A stretch of DNA of 64,000 nt. It comes from Pseudomonas sp. MWU13-2105 (GTDB lineage: Bacteria; Pseudomonadota; Gammaproteobacteria; Pseudomonadales; Pseudomonadaceae). The notes under the pieces were generated by a model that did no database searches, had not been told where the DNA came from, and worked only from the letters and a program-made list of their open reading frames with translations. The DNA is taken from the NCBI RefSeq assembly GCF_023242315.1, contig NZ_JALLIY010000005.1, positions 248,001 to 312,000 on the forward strand, given 5' to 3'. A program made the translations under genes and the position numbers. Shown here piece after piece: positions 42,916 through 51,532 of the stretch. Position 1 is the stretch's first letter, and each line of letters begins with the position of its first letter.

Positions 42916-43944
42916 TTGATAAAACAAAACTCAAGCCGAGTCACACGAGATGATGTCGCCCGCGAAGCCGGAACCTCGGTGGCGGTGGTCAGCTACGTGA
43001 TCAACAACGGCCCCAGGCCCGTCGCCAAGGCCACTCGCCAGCGTGTGCTGGACGCGATAAAAAACACCGGTTACCGCCCCAATGGGGTGGCTCAGGCGCT
43101 CGCTTCCGGCAAGACCCGGACCTACGGGCTGATCGTCCCCAACATTTCGAATACCTTCATCGCCTCCTTTGCCCATGCACTGCAACAGGAGGCGCTGGAC
43201 AATGGCCTGGTGATCCTGCTGGGCGATGCCGGCGACTGCCGCAAGCGCGAGCTGGACCTGATCAATAACCTCCTGCGGCAGCAGGTGGATGGCCTGTTCT
43301 ACACCAGCGTCGACCGCCATCCCTACATTGATCTGATTCAGGCCAGTGGCACGCCATTTGTAATGCTTGATCGGGTCGATCCCGACCTGCCTGTCAATAT
43401 GCTGCGTGTCGATGAACGAGCCGCGGCCCGCCAAGTCACGGCGCACTTGCTGAGCCATGGCTACCGCGAGGTGGGCACTATCTGTGGGCCGCTGGAAATG
43501 CTGAACGCTCAAGACCGCCTGGGCGGATGGCGTAACGCCTTGGCCGACTACGGGATCGAAGAGCGCCCGGAGTGGATATTTCCGGCTGACTACACACGAC
43601 AAGGCGGATATGACGCGGCACAGCGCATGTTGGCCAACGGTCGCCCTCCCCGCGCGCTGTTCTGCGCCAATGAAGCGCAGGCAATAGGCTGCATCCGAGC
43701 GCTGTCGGAGCACGGCATGCGGGTCCCGGAGCAGGTGGCACTGGTCTGCTTCAACGGCACTGAAGAATCGGCCTTTTATACCCCTTCACTGACCACGGTC
43801 TGTCAGCCCGTCAAAGAAATGGCCAAGGCGGCCATTGCGATGCTGCTGGCCTGGAATGGCGAGGTGAAGCTGCAAGAGTTTTCTCACCGGTTGATGATTG
43901 GTGAGTCCTGCGGATGCAACGCGGTTAAAACACCACAGACCTAG
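42916..43944 (+). CDS. LacI-family repressor of the nucleoside module
   Basis: A 342-residue LacI/GalR-type repressor. The N-terminal helix-turn-helix is VTRDDVAREAGTSVAVVSYVI, followed by a hinge (PNGVAQALASGKT) and a periplasmic-binding-like core (YGLIVPNISNTFIASF). The only plausible start is the TTG at 42916 with an AGG-type site seven bases upstream. The nucleoside hydrolase gene follows after 12 bases. Matching palindromes before this gene and before the MHS transporter define a small regulon, probably induced by a nucleoside or its base/sugar. Confidence 0.88.
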   Translation: MIKQNSSRVTRDDVAREAGTSVAVVSYVINNGPRPVAKATRQRVLDAIKNTGYRPNGVAQALASGKTRTYGLIVPNISNTFIASFAHALQQEALDNGLVILLGDAGDCRKRELDLINNLLRQQVDGLFYTSVDRHPYIDLIQASGTPFVMLDRVDPDLPVNMLRVDERAAARQVTAHLLSHGYREVGTICGPLEMLNAQDRLGGWRNALADYGIEERPEWIFPADYTRQGGYDAAQRMLANGRPPRALFCANEAQAIGCIRALSEHGMRVPEQVALVCFNGTEESAFYTPSLTTVCQPVKEMAKAAIAMLLAWNGEVKLQEFSHRLMIGESCGCNAVKTPQT

Positions 43945-43956
43945 AAAGAAGGTGGA

Positions 43957-44967
43957 ATGAAACGTTTAATTATTGATTGCGATCCAGGGAACGGGATTGC
44001 AGGCGCGAATGTCGATGATGGCCTGGCATTGGCGCTGGCACTGGCCGCTCCCGAAATATCCCTTGAATTGGTAACCACCGTTGCCGGCAATACTCCCAGC
44101 GCCGTGGGCTACAACGTCGCCAAGGACCTGATGACCAGGGTCGGTTGCGCCCTGCCCGTCGTCAGGGGCAGCACCCAGGCGTTACAGGAGCCGAGCGGCC
44201 CCTGGCGCGAGGCACTGGACAATACCGTGCACAAGCGCCAGTTATCCCATTTGTGGCACGGCGTACGTCGCCCCGTTGAATTCGCCGCGCCGGAACAGGA
44301 GGCGGCGGATGCCATCGGCCAATTGATTTGTGCCAACCCGGGGCAGATCACGCTGGTCGCGATCGGCCCATTGACCAACGTGGCACTGGCGATTGAACGC
44401 TACCCGCAGATGATCACGGCGGTCAGGGAGATCGTGATCATGGGCGGTGTATTCAACCTGGATGACTACATCAAGGACACCAACTTCGGGTTCGACCCGG
44501 AAGCGGCGCACTGCGTGCTGAACTGCGGCGCCAATATCACCCTGGTGCCCCTGGATGTCACTACGCAAACCTTGATGACCCACGACGATCTGGACCGCAT
44601 TGAACAATTCGATACGCCCCTGGCGAGTTTTGTCAGCGAGACCTTCAGGCCATGGATCGATTACTCGATATCCACTCGCAACCTGGCCGGCTGCTGGATA
44701 CACGATGCCCTGGTCATCGCCTGGCTGCTTGACCCCAGCGTCGCAACATCGGCGCAGTACCATGCCGATGTGGAACTGCACGCCGGCCGGACCCGGGGCA
44801 AGAGCTGGCGATACAAACCGCCGCTACGACTTGAGGTTGCCATCGCGCCCCCCAGCAGTGGCCTGGTGAACATACTGCAGAGCGTGGACAACCCATTGTT
44901 GCTGGGGATCATCGAGAAACATTTGTCGATCAGGCCCGACTCGGCCGCCCAAGCGCGCCCTCGGTAA
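43957..44967 (+). CDS. Nucleoside hydrolase with extended calcium-site loop
   Basis: A 336-residue nucleoside hydrolase (IUNH family), which cleaves ribosides to base and ribose using bound calcium. Key parts are the N-terminal Asp cluster, VAIGPLTNVALAI, the IVIMGGVF strand and WIHDALVIAWLL with the active-site His/Asp. The usual DxDPGxDD motif is split: Asp7-Cys-Asp9-Pro-Gly is followed by eight residues (NGIAGANV) before Asp20-Asp21, about seven more than normal. It lies 12 bases after the LacI gene, with transporter and porin genes upstream. Base specificity is unknown. Confidence 0.87.
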   Translation: MKRLIIDCDPGNGIAGANVDDGLALALALAAPEISLELVTTVAGNTPSAVGYNVAKDLMTRVGCALPVVRGSTQALQEPSGPWREALDNTVHKRQLSHLWHGVRRPVEFAAPEQEAADAIGQLICANPGQITLVAIGPLTNVALAIERYPQMITAVREIVIMGGVFNLDDYIKDTNFGFDPEAAHCVLNCGANITLVPLDVTTQTLMTHDDLDRIEQFDTPLASFVSETFRPWIDYSISTRNLAGCWIHDALVIAWLLDPSVATSAQYHADVELHAGRTRGKSWRYKPPLRLEVAIAPPSSGLVNILQSVDNPLLLGIIEKHLSIRPDSAAQARPR

Positions 44968-44993
44968 GCGCCCTTGAAAGCCCCCCGGCGAGA

Positions 44994-45824
44994 TCATTCA
45001 ATCAATCCATGGGCATCATAGAACGGATACGGTCCCGGGTATTCGCCAAACACGCCGTTATGGCTCACCAACGCCTGCTCATGCCAGTGATGCAGCAGAT
45101 AGCCCGGCGGTTCCAGGTTGAAATGCGCCGGGGCGCTGGCTTGCAGATCCAGCACGATTTGATGTGAGGTACCGGGGCACACACAAATCAGGCTGCCGCC
45201 GAAGCGCCGCTGCATCGGCCGATGCAGGTGCCCGCACAACAGGCGCTCCACCTGCCGGTGGCGGGCGATAAGGCGCTCCAGCGCCGACGCGTTGAGGAAC
45301 GGCTCGCGGTCCATATGGCCAATGCCACTGATAAACGGCGGATGATGCAGAACCAATAGCGTCGGCGCCTCGGGGCGACGGGCCAGTTGTTCATCGAGCC
45401 AATGCAACTGACGGTCCAGCAACTGGCCGCCATGGGCGCCGGGTATGCTCGTGTCCAGACCGATAAGGCGCAGCGGATGCTCCTCGACCACCCAATCCAG
45501 CGGTTCACCGGCCACTCTCGGCAAGTAGGTGTGATCGGCGAATGCCGCCAACAAATGTTCTCGATTGTCGTGATTACCGGGCACCAGGTAGAAAGGCATG
45601 TGCAGGCGGGCCAGTTCAGGGCGCAGCACGGCATATTCATCAGGACGACCGAAGTCGACCAAGTCGCCGCTGACCAGCACGATGTCGGGACGCGGATGAC
45701 GGGTATTCAGATGATCGACCGCACGCCGCAACGCGCCCAGGGTATCGACGACGCCATAACTCAGTCGCTGAGCGGCTTTGAGATGCAGATCGCTGATCTG
45801 CGCAACAAGAAACGGACGGTTCAA
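44994..45824 (-). CDS. Calcineurin-like phosphodiesterase (CpdA-type)
   Basis: A 276-residue metallophosphoesterase with the full motif set: AQISDLHL, VSGDLVDFG, VPGNHDNRE, LLVLHHPPF and CGHLHRP. Proteins of this type hydrolyse cAMP or other phosphodiesters such as glycerophosphodiesters. There is no signal peptide, so it acts in the cytosol. The TTG at 45824 is preferred: it follows an AGAGAG site and lies 31 bases after the ATPase stop, whereas a longer frame would overlap the ATPase gene. As the last gene of the LacI-controlled importer unit it probably processes an imported phosphodiester. Confidence 0.82.
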   Translation of the reverse strand: MNRPFLVAQISDLHLKAAQRLSYGVVDTLGALRRAVDHLNTRHPRPDIVLVSGDLVDFGRPDEYAVLRPELARLHMPFYLVPGNHDNREHLLAAFADHTYLPRVAGEPLDWVVEEHPLRLIGLDTSIPGAHGGQLLDRQLHWLDEQLARRPEAPTLLVLHHPPFISGIGHMDREPFLNASALERLIARHRQVERLLCGHLHRPMQRRFGGSLICVCPGTSHQIVLDLQASAPAHFNLEPPGYLLHHWHEQALVSHNGVFGEYPGPYPFYDAHGLIE

Positions 45825-45855
45825 AATAAGCTCTCTGGAAACCAGGACATTGGGA

Positions 45856-46881
45856 TTACAGGGTGAACAGCACCTGCGGTTGCACAGCCAGGGCAATCAG
45901 TGCGCCGGTGGCATGGATGACGCCCTCGGCGCTGTCCACCAACAAGGGTTGTGCGGCGCCGACATCCACCAGCAGACGGCTTTGCGCGCCCTGGAAAAAC
46001 TGACCGACAAGACGTCCGCGCAAGTGCCCCTGGCATTCCATTACCCGCAGATGCTCAGGGCGGCAATACACCGTAGTGGGCAGGCCGGCGCCGTTCCATG
46101 GCAATTCGCCGCCGCTGACTTTCAAACCATCGGCCGTGCGTTCGATCACCGAAAAGGCATTGAGGTTGCCCACGAAGCTGGCGACGAAAGCATTGGCCGG
46201 CTGCTGGTAAATCTCCCGCGGACTGGCCAGTTGCGCGACGCGACCGTGCTCCATGACCAGTATGCGATCACCCAGGGCCATGGCTTCGCCCTGATCGTGG
46301 GTGACGAACACCGCGGTGATTCCCAGACCGCGTAGCAACTGATCCAGCTCGCCACGCAGGCGCTCACGTAACTGTGCGTCCAGCGCCGCCAACGGTTCAT
46401 CGAGCAGCAACACCTTGGGCCGCGGTGCCAGGGCGCGGGCCAGGGCGACCCGCTGGCGCTGCCCACCGGACAACTCGTGGATACGGCGCTTGCCGTGATC
46501 CTCCAGCCCGACCAGTTCCAGCAACTGCGCACAGCGCTTGTTGCGCTCGGCGGGTGACAGACCGCGAACTTTCAGGCCATAAACGATGTTGCCGGACACA
46601 TCCAGGTTCGGAAACAACGCATAGTTCTGGAACACCATACCTACGTCGCGCCGCTCGATGGGCAAGCGCGTGACGTCGCTGTCGCCAAACATCACCCGCC
46701 CTACGTCCGGGCGCTCAAGGCCTGCGATCAGGCGCAGCGTGGTGGTTTTACCGCAACCGGAAGGACCGAGGATCGCCAGGGTTTCCCCGGCTTCGATGGT
46801 CAGGTTCAGATCATGTACGGCAACGGTGCCATCCGCGAACGCCTTGCGACACCCCTCAAGGCGAATGGTGGTTCCGGTCAT
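45856..46881 (-). CDS. ABC importer ATPase (spermidine/iron/phosphonate type)
   Basis: A 341-residue ATPase. It has Walker A GPSGCGKTT near residue 40, signature LSGGQRQRVALARAL, Walker B VLLLDEPLAALD and the switch His in VTHDQGEA. A C-terminal TOBE-like domain has VYCRPEHLRVM. Such subunits serve importers for spermidine, ferric ion, thiamine or phosphonates. Its ATG overlaps the upstream permease stop (46878-46881). The operon partners are two permeases, a binding protein and a phosphodiesterase. Confidence 0.9.
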   Translation of the reverse strand: MTGTTIRLEGCRKAFADGTVAVHDLNLTIEAGETLAILGPSGCGKTTTLRLIAGLERPDVGRVMFGDSDVTRLPIERRDVGMVFQNYALFPNLDVSGNIVYGLKVRGLSPAERNKRCAQLLELVGLEDHGKRRIHELSGGQRQRVALARALAPRPKVLLLDEPLAALDAQLRERLRGELDQLLRGLGITAVFVTHDQGEAMALGDRILVMEHGRVAQLASPREIYQQPANAFVASFVGNLNAFSVIERTADGLKVSGGELPWNGAGLPTTVYCRPEHLRVMECQGHLRGRLVGQFFQGAQSRLLVDVGAAQPLLVDSAEGVIHATGALIALAVQPQVLFTL

Positions 46882-47672
46882 CGTTTTTCTCCACGGGAAA
46901 GACGGCTGCCGATGGCCTGCAACGCAATAAGCAGCGGCACGATCATCAGCAGAAATATAAGGGTGTAGGCGCTGGCGACTTCCAGCCGGGCCGAGGCATA
47001 ACTGTCGGCCAAGCCCACCGGCAATGTCTTGGTCATCGGGGTGTGGAGCATCCAGGTCAGGTTGAACTCACCCAACGACAGGGTGACGACCATCAAAACA
47101 CCGGCCAGAATCCCAGCCCGGCAGTTGGGCAGCACCACACTGAAGAAACGCCGGATCGGCCCGGCGCCCAGACTGGCCGCCGCCTCTTCGAGGACCGGCA
47201 GGTGCTGGCGCTGCATCACCGCCATCACCGGACGCACCAGAAACGGCAGGGTGAACAGCACATGACCGACGAGAATGAATAACCAACTGCCGCGAAACCC
47301 GCCAAACTGACCATAGGTGAGCAGCAGTGCCAGAGCGCTGGCCAAACCGGGCATCGCCACGGGCAGCACCATCAGTTCCTCGAACGCGCGACTGAAGCGA
47401 TTGTTCAGCCGTACCAGCGCATAAGCCGCCGGTATGCCAACCACACAGACACACAGCGCACACGCCACGGCCAGTTCCAGGGACAGCCAGACGGTGGGCG
47501 AATACGCCTGCCAGACTTGCACCAGCCAGGCGAACGTGAGGCCGCTGGATATCCCCTGGAAATAATTACGCGTCAATCCGGCCAACAGCGACATCAGCAC
47601 CGGGACCAGCATGAAAGCGCAAACCAGCAAGGTAAAAAGCAGTTGCCCGACAAACAGCGTTGAGCGTCTCAC
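46878..47672 (-). CDS. ABC importer permease 2
   Basis: A 264-residue inner-membrane permease with six predicted helices (first: LFVGQLLFTLLVCAFMLVPVLM) and an EAA loop EEAAASLGAGPIRRFFSVVLP. The GTG at 47672 overlaps the TGA of the upstream permease, and AGGA lies eight bases before it. A longer open frame reaching 47942 lies wholly within the other permease gene and is rejected. It forms the channel with permease 1. Confidence 0.88.
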   Translation of the reverse strand: MRRSTLFVGQLLFTLLVCAFMLVPVLMSLLAGLTRNYFQGISSGLTFAWLVQVWQAYSPTVWLSLELAVACALCVCVVGIPAAYALVRLNNRFSRAFEELMVLPVAMPGLASALALLLTYGQFGGFRGSWLFILVGHVLFTLPFLVRPVMAVMQRQHLPVLEEAAASLGAGPIRRFFSVVLPNCRAGILAGVLMVVTLSLGEFNLTWMLHTPMTKTLPVGLADSYASARLEVASAYTLIFLLMIVPLLIALQAIGSRLSRGEKR

Positions 47673-48538
47673 AAGACCGTCCTCGCGGGTTTGACCAAGG
47701 TGCGGGCCAGCAACAGAACGATCCAGGTCAGCACGCCCAACACCACCGACAACGCGGCGGCCAGCGCAAAATTGGCGTAGTTGGTGAACACGTTGTAAAT
47801 CGCTACCGGCGTTACGTTCAGCCGCGTGCCCAGCGTAAACGCCGTGCCGAAGGCGCCCATGGACGTGGCAAAGCAGATCGCCCCGCATGAGACCAGCGCC
47901 GGCGCCAGGCCGGGGACGATGACATCGCAGACCACTCGCCAATGACCCGCGCCCAGCGAATGAGCGGCTTCCTCCAGGCTGCGATCCAGGCTCTCACACG
48001 CCGCCATCACCGTGAGGATCACCCGTGGAATCGAGAAGTACAGGTAGCCGACAAACAACCCCGTCAGCGAGTAGGCAAAGACCCAACGCTCACCTGCCAG
48101 TTCAAGGCCAAGGCTGGCGAACAAGCCTTGGCGACCAGCCAGCAGGATGACCAGAAAGCCGACCACCACACCGGGAAACGCCAGTGGAAAGGTCAACAAG
48201 GCGACCAGGGCCGAACGACCGAAAAAGCGCTGGCGCGCGAGAAACACCCCGCTGACGCCGCCCACCAGCAGCGCCGCGAGGGTCACCACCAGGGCCAGCA
48301 TGCAGGTCTGCGCCAGACTGCCCAGGTATTGCGCACTGCTCAGCACCTGCCAATAGCCGCTATCGCCGCCCTCGCGACGTTGCCCGCCCAGCACTATCAG
48401 TTGCGCCAGGGGCAGTAACCAGAACGCGAACAGCACCGCTGCCGCCGGCGCCAGCGCCCAGGCAGCGGTCGGCCGCAAGCGTGGGACGAAGGCCCAGCTT
48501 GCGCGGCCTTCCCGGGCGTTGAGTTGCGAAGCCGTCAC
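47669..48538 (-). CDS. ABC importer permease 1
   Basis: A 289-residue permease with six predicted helices (first: ALAPAAAVLFAFWLLPLAQLIVL) and an EAA loop EEAAHSLGAGHWRVVCDVIVP. The start is a GTG at 48538 directly after the binding-protein stop, with no intervening base. This tight packing supports co-translation. Together with permease 2 it resembles the PotBC/PhnUV/FbpB type. Confidence 0.87.
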   Translation of the reverse strand: MTASQLNAREGRASWAFVPRLRPTAAWALAPAAAVLFAFWLLPLAQLIVLGGQRREGGDSGYWQVLSSAQYLGSLAQTCMLALVVTLAALLVGGVSGVFLARQRFFGRSALVALLTFPLAFPGVVVGFLVILLAGRQGLFASLGLELAGERWVFAYSLTGLFVGYLYFSIPRVILTVMAACESLDRSLEEAAHSLGAGHWRVVCDVIVPGLAPALVSCGAICFATSMGAFGTAFTLGTRLNVTPVAIYNVFTNYANFALAAALSVVLGVLTWIVLLLARTLVKPARTVL

Positions 48539-49543
48539 TTACTTGACCTCACTCAGATAACGTGCGGAAAAGACTTCCTGCACCGCCGCCATATGTTGGT
48601 AATCGACCACGCCTGCCCGGGCATAATCGCTGTCCGGCAGGAACTGGGCGGCGACGTCCGCAGGCATCTTTATCGCTCGCACCGGCCGCAGGTAGGCCTT
48701 GGCCCACAACGCCTGGCCTTGATCGGACAAGACGAAATCCAGCACCTTCTCGGCATTCGCCCGATGCGGCGCATTGCCGACCATGCTCATGACGTAAGGC
48801 ACGCTGATGCTGCCTTCCTTGGGAATCACAAACGCCACGTTGGCATTGTCCTTGTAACGCGCCCGATAAGCGTTGAAGTCGTAATCGACCAGGATCGGCA
48901 ACTCACCGGACAAGACCCGGGCGTAGGCCGTCTGCTTGGGCACGATGGGGGCGTTTTTCGCCAGTTTCTGGAAGTAATCGATGGCTGGAGCGAAGTTATC
49001 CAGGCTGCCGCCCATGGCTTGGTTGATGGCCACCGCCGTCACGTAACCGACGAAAGCACTGGATGGATCGAGGTAGCCCACCATGCCTTTGTATTGCGGT
49101 TTGAGCAGGTCGCTCCAGCTTTGTGGCACGGGCAAGCCACCCAGCGCATCGACGTTGACCATGATCCCCAACGTGCCGGAATGAATCGCAAACCAGTGCC
49201 CTTCCGGGTCTTTCAGGCCGGCGGGAATCTGCTCCCAGCCCTTGGGTTTATACATGCCGACCACGCCGGCCTTTTGCGCCTGCAAGCCGAAGGTGACGCC
49301 GTAATACACCACGTCAGCCACCGGAGCGGCCTGTTCGGCGACCAATTGCGCCAGTGACTGGCCGGAGTTCTTGTTGTCCTGTGGAACCTGCACGCCTGTG
49401 GTATCGGCAATCGCCTTGAGTTGCGTGCCCCAGTCCGCCCACTCCGGCGGGCAGTTGTAGCAAATCGCCGTTTGCGCGGCCTGCGCCAGGTTGACCACGC
49501 CGCACAGCAGCAATGCGGCCAGGGTTTTACTGATGCGGATCAT
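48539..49543 (-). CDS. ABC importer binding protein (iron/polyamine/phosphonate type)
   Basis: A 334-residue periplasmic binding protein with a signal peptide (TLAALLLCGVVNLAQA) and a mature start AQTAICYNCPPEWADWG. It has a type II fold, with DVVYYGVTFGLQAQKAGVVGMYKPKGW and PQSWSDLLKPQYKGMVGYLDPSSAF, the usual blocks of the ferric/phosphonate/thiamine group. The ATG at 49543 has GAGGAG upstream; a TTG at 49546 is also in frame. It overlaps the end of the LacI gene by 17 bases. The ligand is not known. The partner phosphodiesterase suggests an organophosphate ester. Confidence 0.85.
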   Translation of the reverse strand: MIRISKTLAALLLCGVVNLAQAAQTAICYNCPPEWADWGTQLKAIADTTGVQVPQDNKNSGQSLAQLVAEQAAPVADVVYYGVTFGLQAQKAGVVGMYKPKGWEQIPAGLKDPEGHWFAIHSGTLGIMVNVDALGGLPVPQSWSDLLKPQYKGMVGYLDPSSAFVGYVTAVAINQAMGGSLDNFAPAIDYFQKLAKNAPIVPKQTAYARVLSGELPILVDYDFNAYRARYKDNANVAFVIPKEGSISVPYVMSMVGNAPHRANAEKVLDFVLSDQGQALWAKAYLRPVRAIKMPADVAAQFLPDSDYARAGVVDYQHMAAVQEVFSARYLSEVK

Positions 49544-50546
49544 CAAATGTCTCCTCGTAGGGCTGAGTACTTTCGCCTGGCCGGATATGACAAGGCAGGC
49601 GATGGGAAGCCGGTGCGGCGCCGGCGATCTGCGCCAGCAACTGATCGATCACGGTATAAGCCAGCGTCGCGATGGGTTGCACGACGCTGCACAGGGTCGG
49701 GTGTATCTGGGTGCCCAAGGCGATGCCGTCAAAGCCGATGACCGAGAGCTGTCGAGGTACGTTCCAGCCGTTACGTCGCAGTTGCGCAATCAGGCTGATT
49801 GCCAGCAAATCGTTGGAACAGACCAGCGCACTGAGCGCTTGCGGGCCGTGTAAAAACGGCTCGATAGCGGCAAAGTCAGCCTGGGTGTGGGCGGGCATTT
49901 CGATCACCGGCAAGCGGTCGAGACCGGCCTCGTGCATCGCATCGCAATAACCGGCGTAACGCAGGCGAGCGCGGTCGGACTGCAAGGCGGGACCGGCGAC
50001 CATGCCGATCCGCCAATGCCCCGCTTCCAGCAGATAACGGGTGGCCAGCGCCATGCCCGCGCGGTTATCCACGGACACGCTGCTGTAGTCAGGATTGCCG
50101 GGCTGGTGGTAGGCCAGTACAAAGGGCGTGTCTTCCCTGGCAAGGCTTTGCAGTACCCGGCTCCGCTCGGCGTCCGTGACCGTCAGGACCAGACCATCGA
50201 CGCGCTGACGCAACAATTCCTCGACCACAGCGCTTTCACGTTCGCTGCTGTAGTCGGTGGTTGCCAGCAACAGGTTGTAACCGCGTAAGCGCGCAGCGCG
50301 CTCCATCGCCTGGAATTGCTCGGCGAACACCGGGTTGAGCAGATTGGGCACCACGACACCAATCAGTTTGGTGGTTTGCAGACGCAGTTGGCGGCCGAGA
50401 CGATTGGGCCGAAAACCCAGTTCACGCGCTGCGGCGAATACTTGTTCCCGAGTAGCCGGACGCACCACTTCAGGGGAGGCAAAGGCTCGCGCCGCGGTCG
50501 CCCGCGAAACACCGGCCAGTTGTGCAACCTCTTTCAAATCGGTCAT
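49527..50546 (-). CDS. LacI-family regulator of the phosphodiesterase-linked importer
   Basis: A 339-residue LacI-type regulator. The helix-turn-helix is MTDLKEVAQLAGVSRATAARAF, followed by hinge RPNRLGRQLRLQTT and core LIGVVVPNLLNPVFAEQ. The ATG at 50546 is where family members begin; a longer frame to 50651 has no support. Its 3-prime end overlaps the binding-protein gene, so regulator and importer are on one message. A perfect 14-base palindrome sits 12 bases before the start, as expected for autoregulation. Confidence 0.88.
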   Translation of the reverse strand: MTDLKEVAQLAGVSRATAARAFASPEVVRPATREQVFAAARELGFRPNRLGRQLRLQTTKLIGVVVPNLLNPVFAEQFQAMERAARLRGYNLLLATTDYSSERESAVVEELLRQRVDGLVLTVTDAERSRVLQSLAREDTPFVLAYHQPGNPDYSSVSVDNRAGMALATRYLLEAGHWRIGMVAGPALQSDRARLRYAGYCDAMHEAGLDRLPVIEMPAHTQADFAAIEPFLHGPQALSALVCSNDLLAISLIAQLRRNGWNVPRQLSVIGFDGIALGTQIHPTLCSVVQPIATLAYTVIDQLLAQIAGAAPASHRLPCHIRPGESTQPYEETFDDPHQ

Positions 50547-50557
50547 TTTTGCTCGCT

Positions 50558-50571
50558 TGAGATCGATCTCA
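50558..50571. promoter_or_regulatory. LacI-type operator of the importer operon
   Basis: TGAGATCGATCTCA is a perfect 14-base palindrome with the central CG of LacI-family sites. It lies in the leader of the LacI gene and differs from the operators of the nucleoside module. Confidence 0.6.
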
Positions 50572-50710
50572 TTGAGAGCGACATTACTCAAGGAACATGG
50601 CGTTCCCGCGACCAAAAAATGACAATTGGATGTCAGCCCCCCCTGGCCCACCTCGACTCCGTCCGAGGCCAGTGCTCAGCTACCCATCAGTGCCGCCGGC
50701 AAGGCTGCAA

Positions 50711-51421
50711 TCAAGAGCGGAGAATAACCTTCATCCGCTCATCGGCCGCCGCCGAGCCGAACATCTCGGCATAGCGCAGCGTGGCGTTGGCGTGCTCGCG
50801 CATGATGGCTTCGGCACGCGCGCCCTGGCGGTTGACCAGGGCATCGAACACCGCATGGTGCTGCAGGTGCGCATAGTTGAAGCGCCGATACTCGCGGACC
50901 ATGTCGTCACGATCCACCGCCAGGGCGGTCACCGAAGCGAACGGCAAGTGATCGTTGCGCGCCAGGGCGTCGGCGATGGCCGGGTTGTGGCTGCCTTCGA
51001 CAATCACCTGGTGAAAACGCATGTTGAGGTCGTGATAGACCTCAAGGTCCTCGATGCTCACATAGCCCTTGTCGAACAGTTGATCACCTTGCGCCAGGCA
51101 CTGTTCAAGGGCTGCCCGGGCTTCCTCGGAAAGCCCTCGTTCGGCAGTCTGGCGCGCCGCCAGACCTTCGAGCACGCCCCGCACTTCGACCGCACCGGCA
51201 ATATCATCGGGGTTGACGGAGCGCACCTGAAAGCCGCGCCCGCCAAAACGCACCAGCAGGCCTTCCTGCTCCAGCGTGCGGAACGCCATGCGCACCGGCA
51301 TCCGTGAGACCCCGAAAAGCTCCGCCGTGGGGTTTTCCATCAGCCGTTCGCCAGCCGCCAATTCGCCGGAGGCGATCATCTTGCGCAGCGCGACCAGCAC
51401 CGTTTGACCGGGCTTACTCAT
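50711..51421 (-). CDS. GntR-family (FCD) regulator, VanR-like
   Basis: A 236-residue GntR regulator of the FadR/FCD group. The winged helix covers LRKMIASGELAAGERLMENPTAELFGVSRMPVRMAFRTLEQEGLL, followed by a helical FCD domain with metal-ligand positions such as DLNMRFHQVIVEGSHN. The DNA-binding part resembles VanR, the vanillate-responsive repressor of vanAB (from memory). vanAB lies 11 kb away with its GGATCC operators. The ATG at 51421 has GGAAG upstream. It is 111 bases downstream of aat on the same strand. It could instead control the fcs-aat genes. VanR is proposed, not proven. Confidence 0.72.
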   Translation of the reverse strand: MSKPGQTVLVALRKMIASGELAAGERLMENPTAELFGVSRMPVRMAFRTLEQEGLLVRFGGRGFQVRSVNPDDIAGAVEVRGVLEGLAARQTAERGLSEEARAALEQCLAQGDQLFDKGYVSIEDLEVYHDLNMRFHQVIVEGSHNPAIADALARNDHLPFASVTALAVDRDDMVREYRRFNYAHLQHHAVFDALVNRQGARAEAIMREHANATLRYAEMFGSAAADERMKVILRS

Positions 51422-51532
51422 CCAGGCAACTTCCAGAAAGGTGGGTCGCCATAGTAACGCAAGGTCCGGGCTGACTGCAGGGCGCTGTTTACCGATCAGG
51501 CAGCGCACCTGCAAGCACGGCGATACCTTGCT

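Noticed and set aside
47673..47942. N-terminal extension of importer permease 2
   Set aside because: It runs inside the other permease gene in another frame and has no membrane-protein character; the GTG at 47672 with a ribosome site is better.
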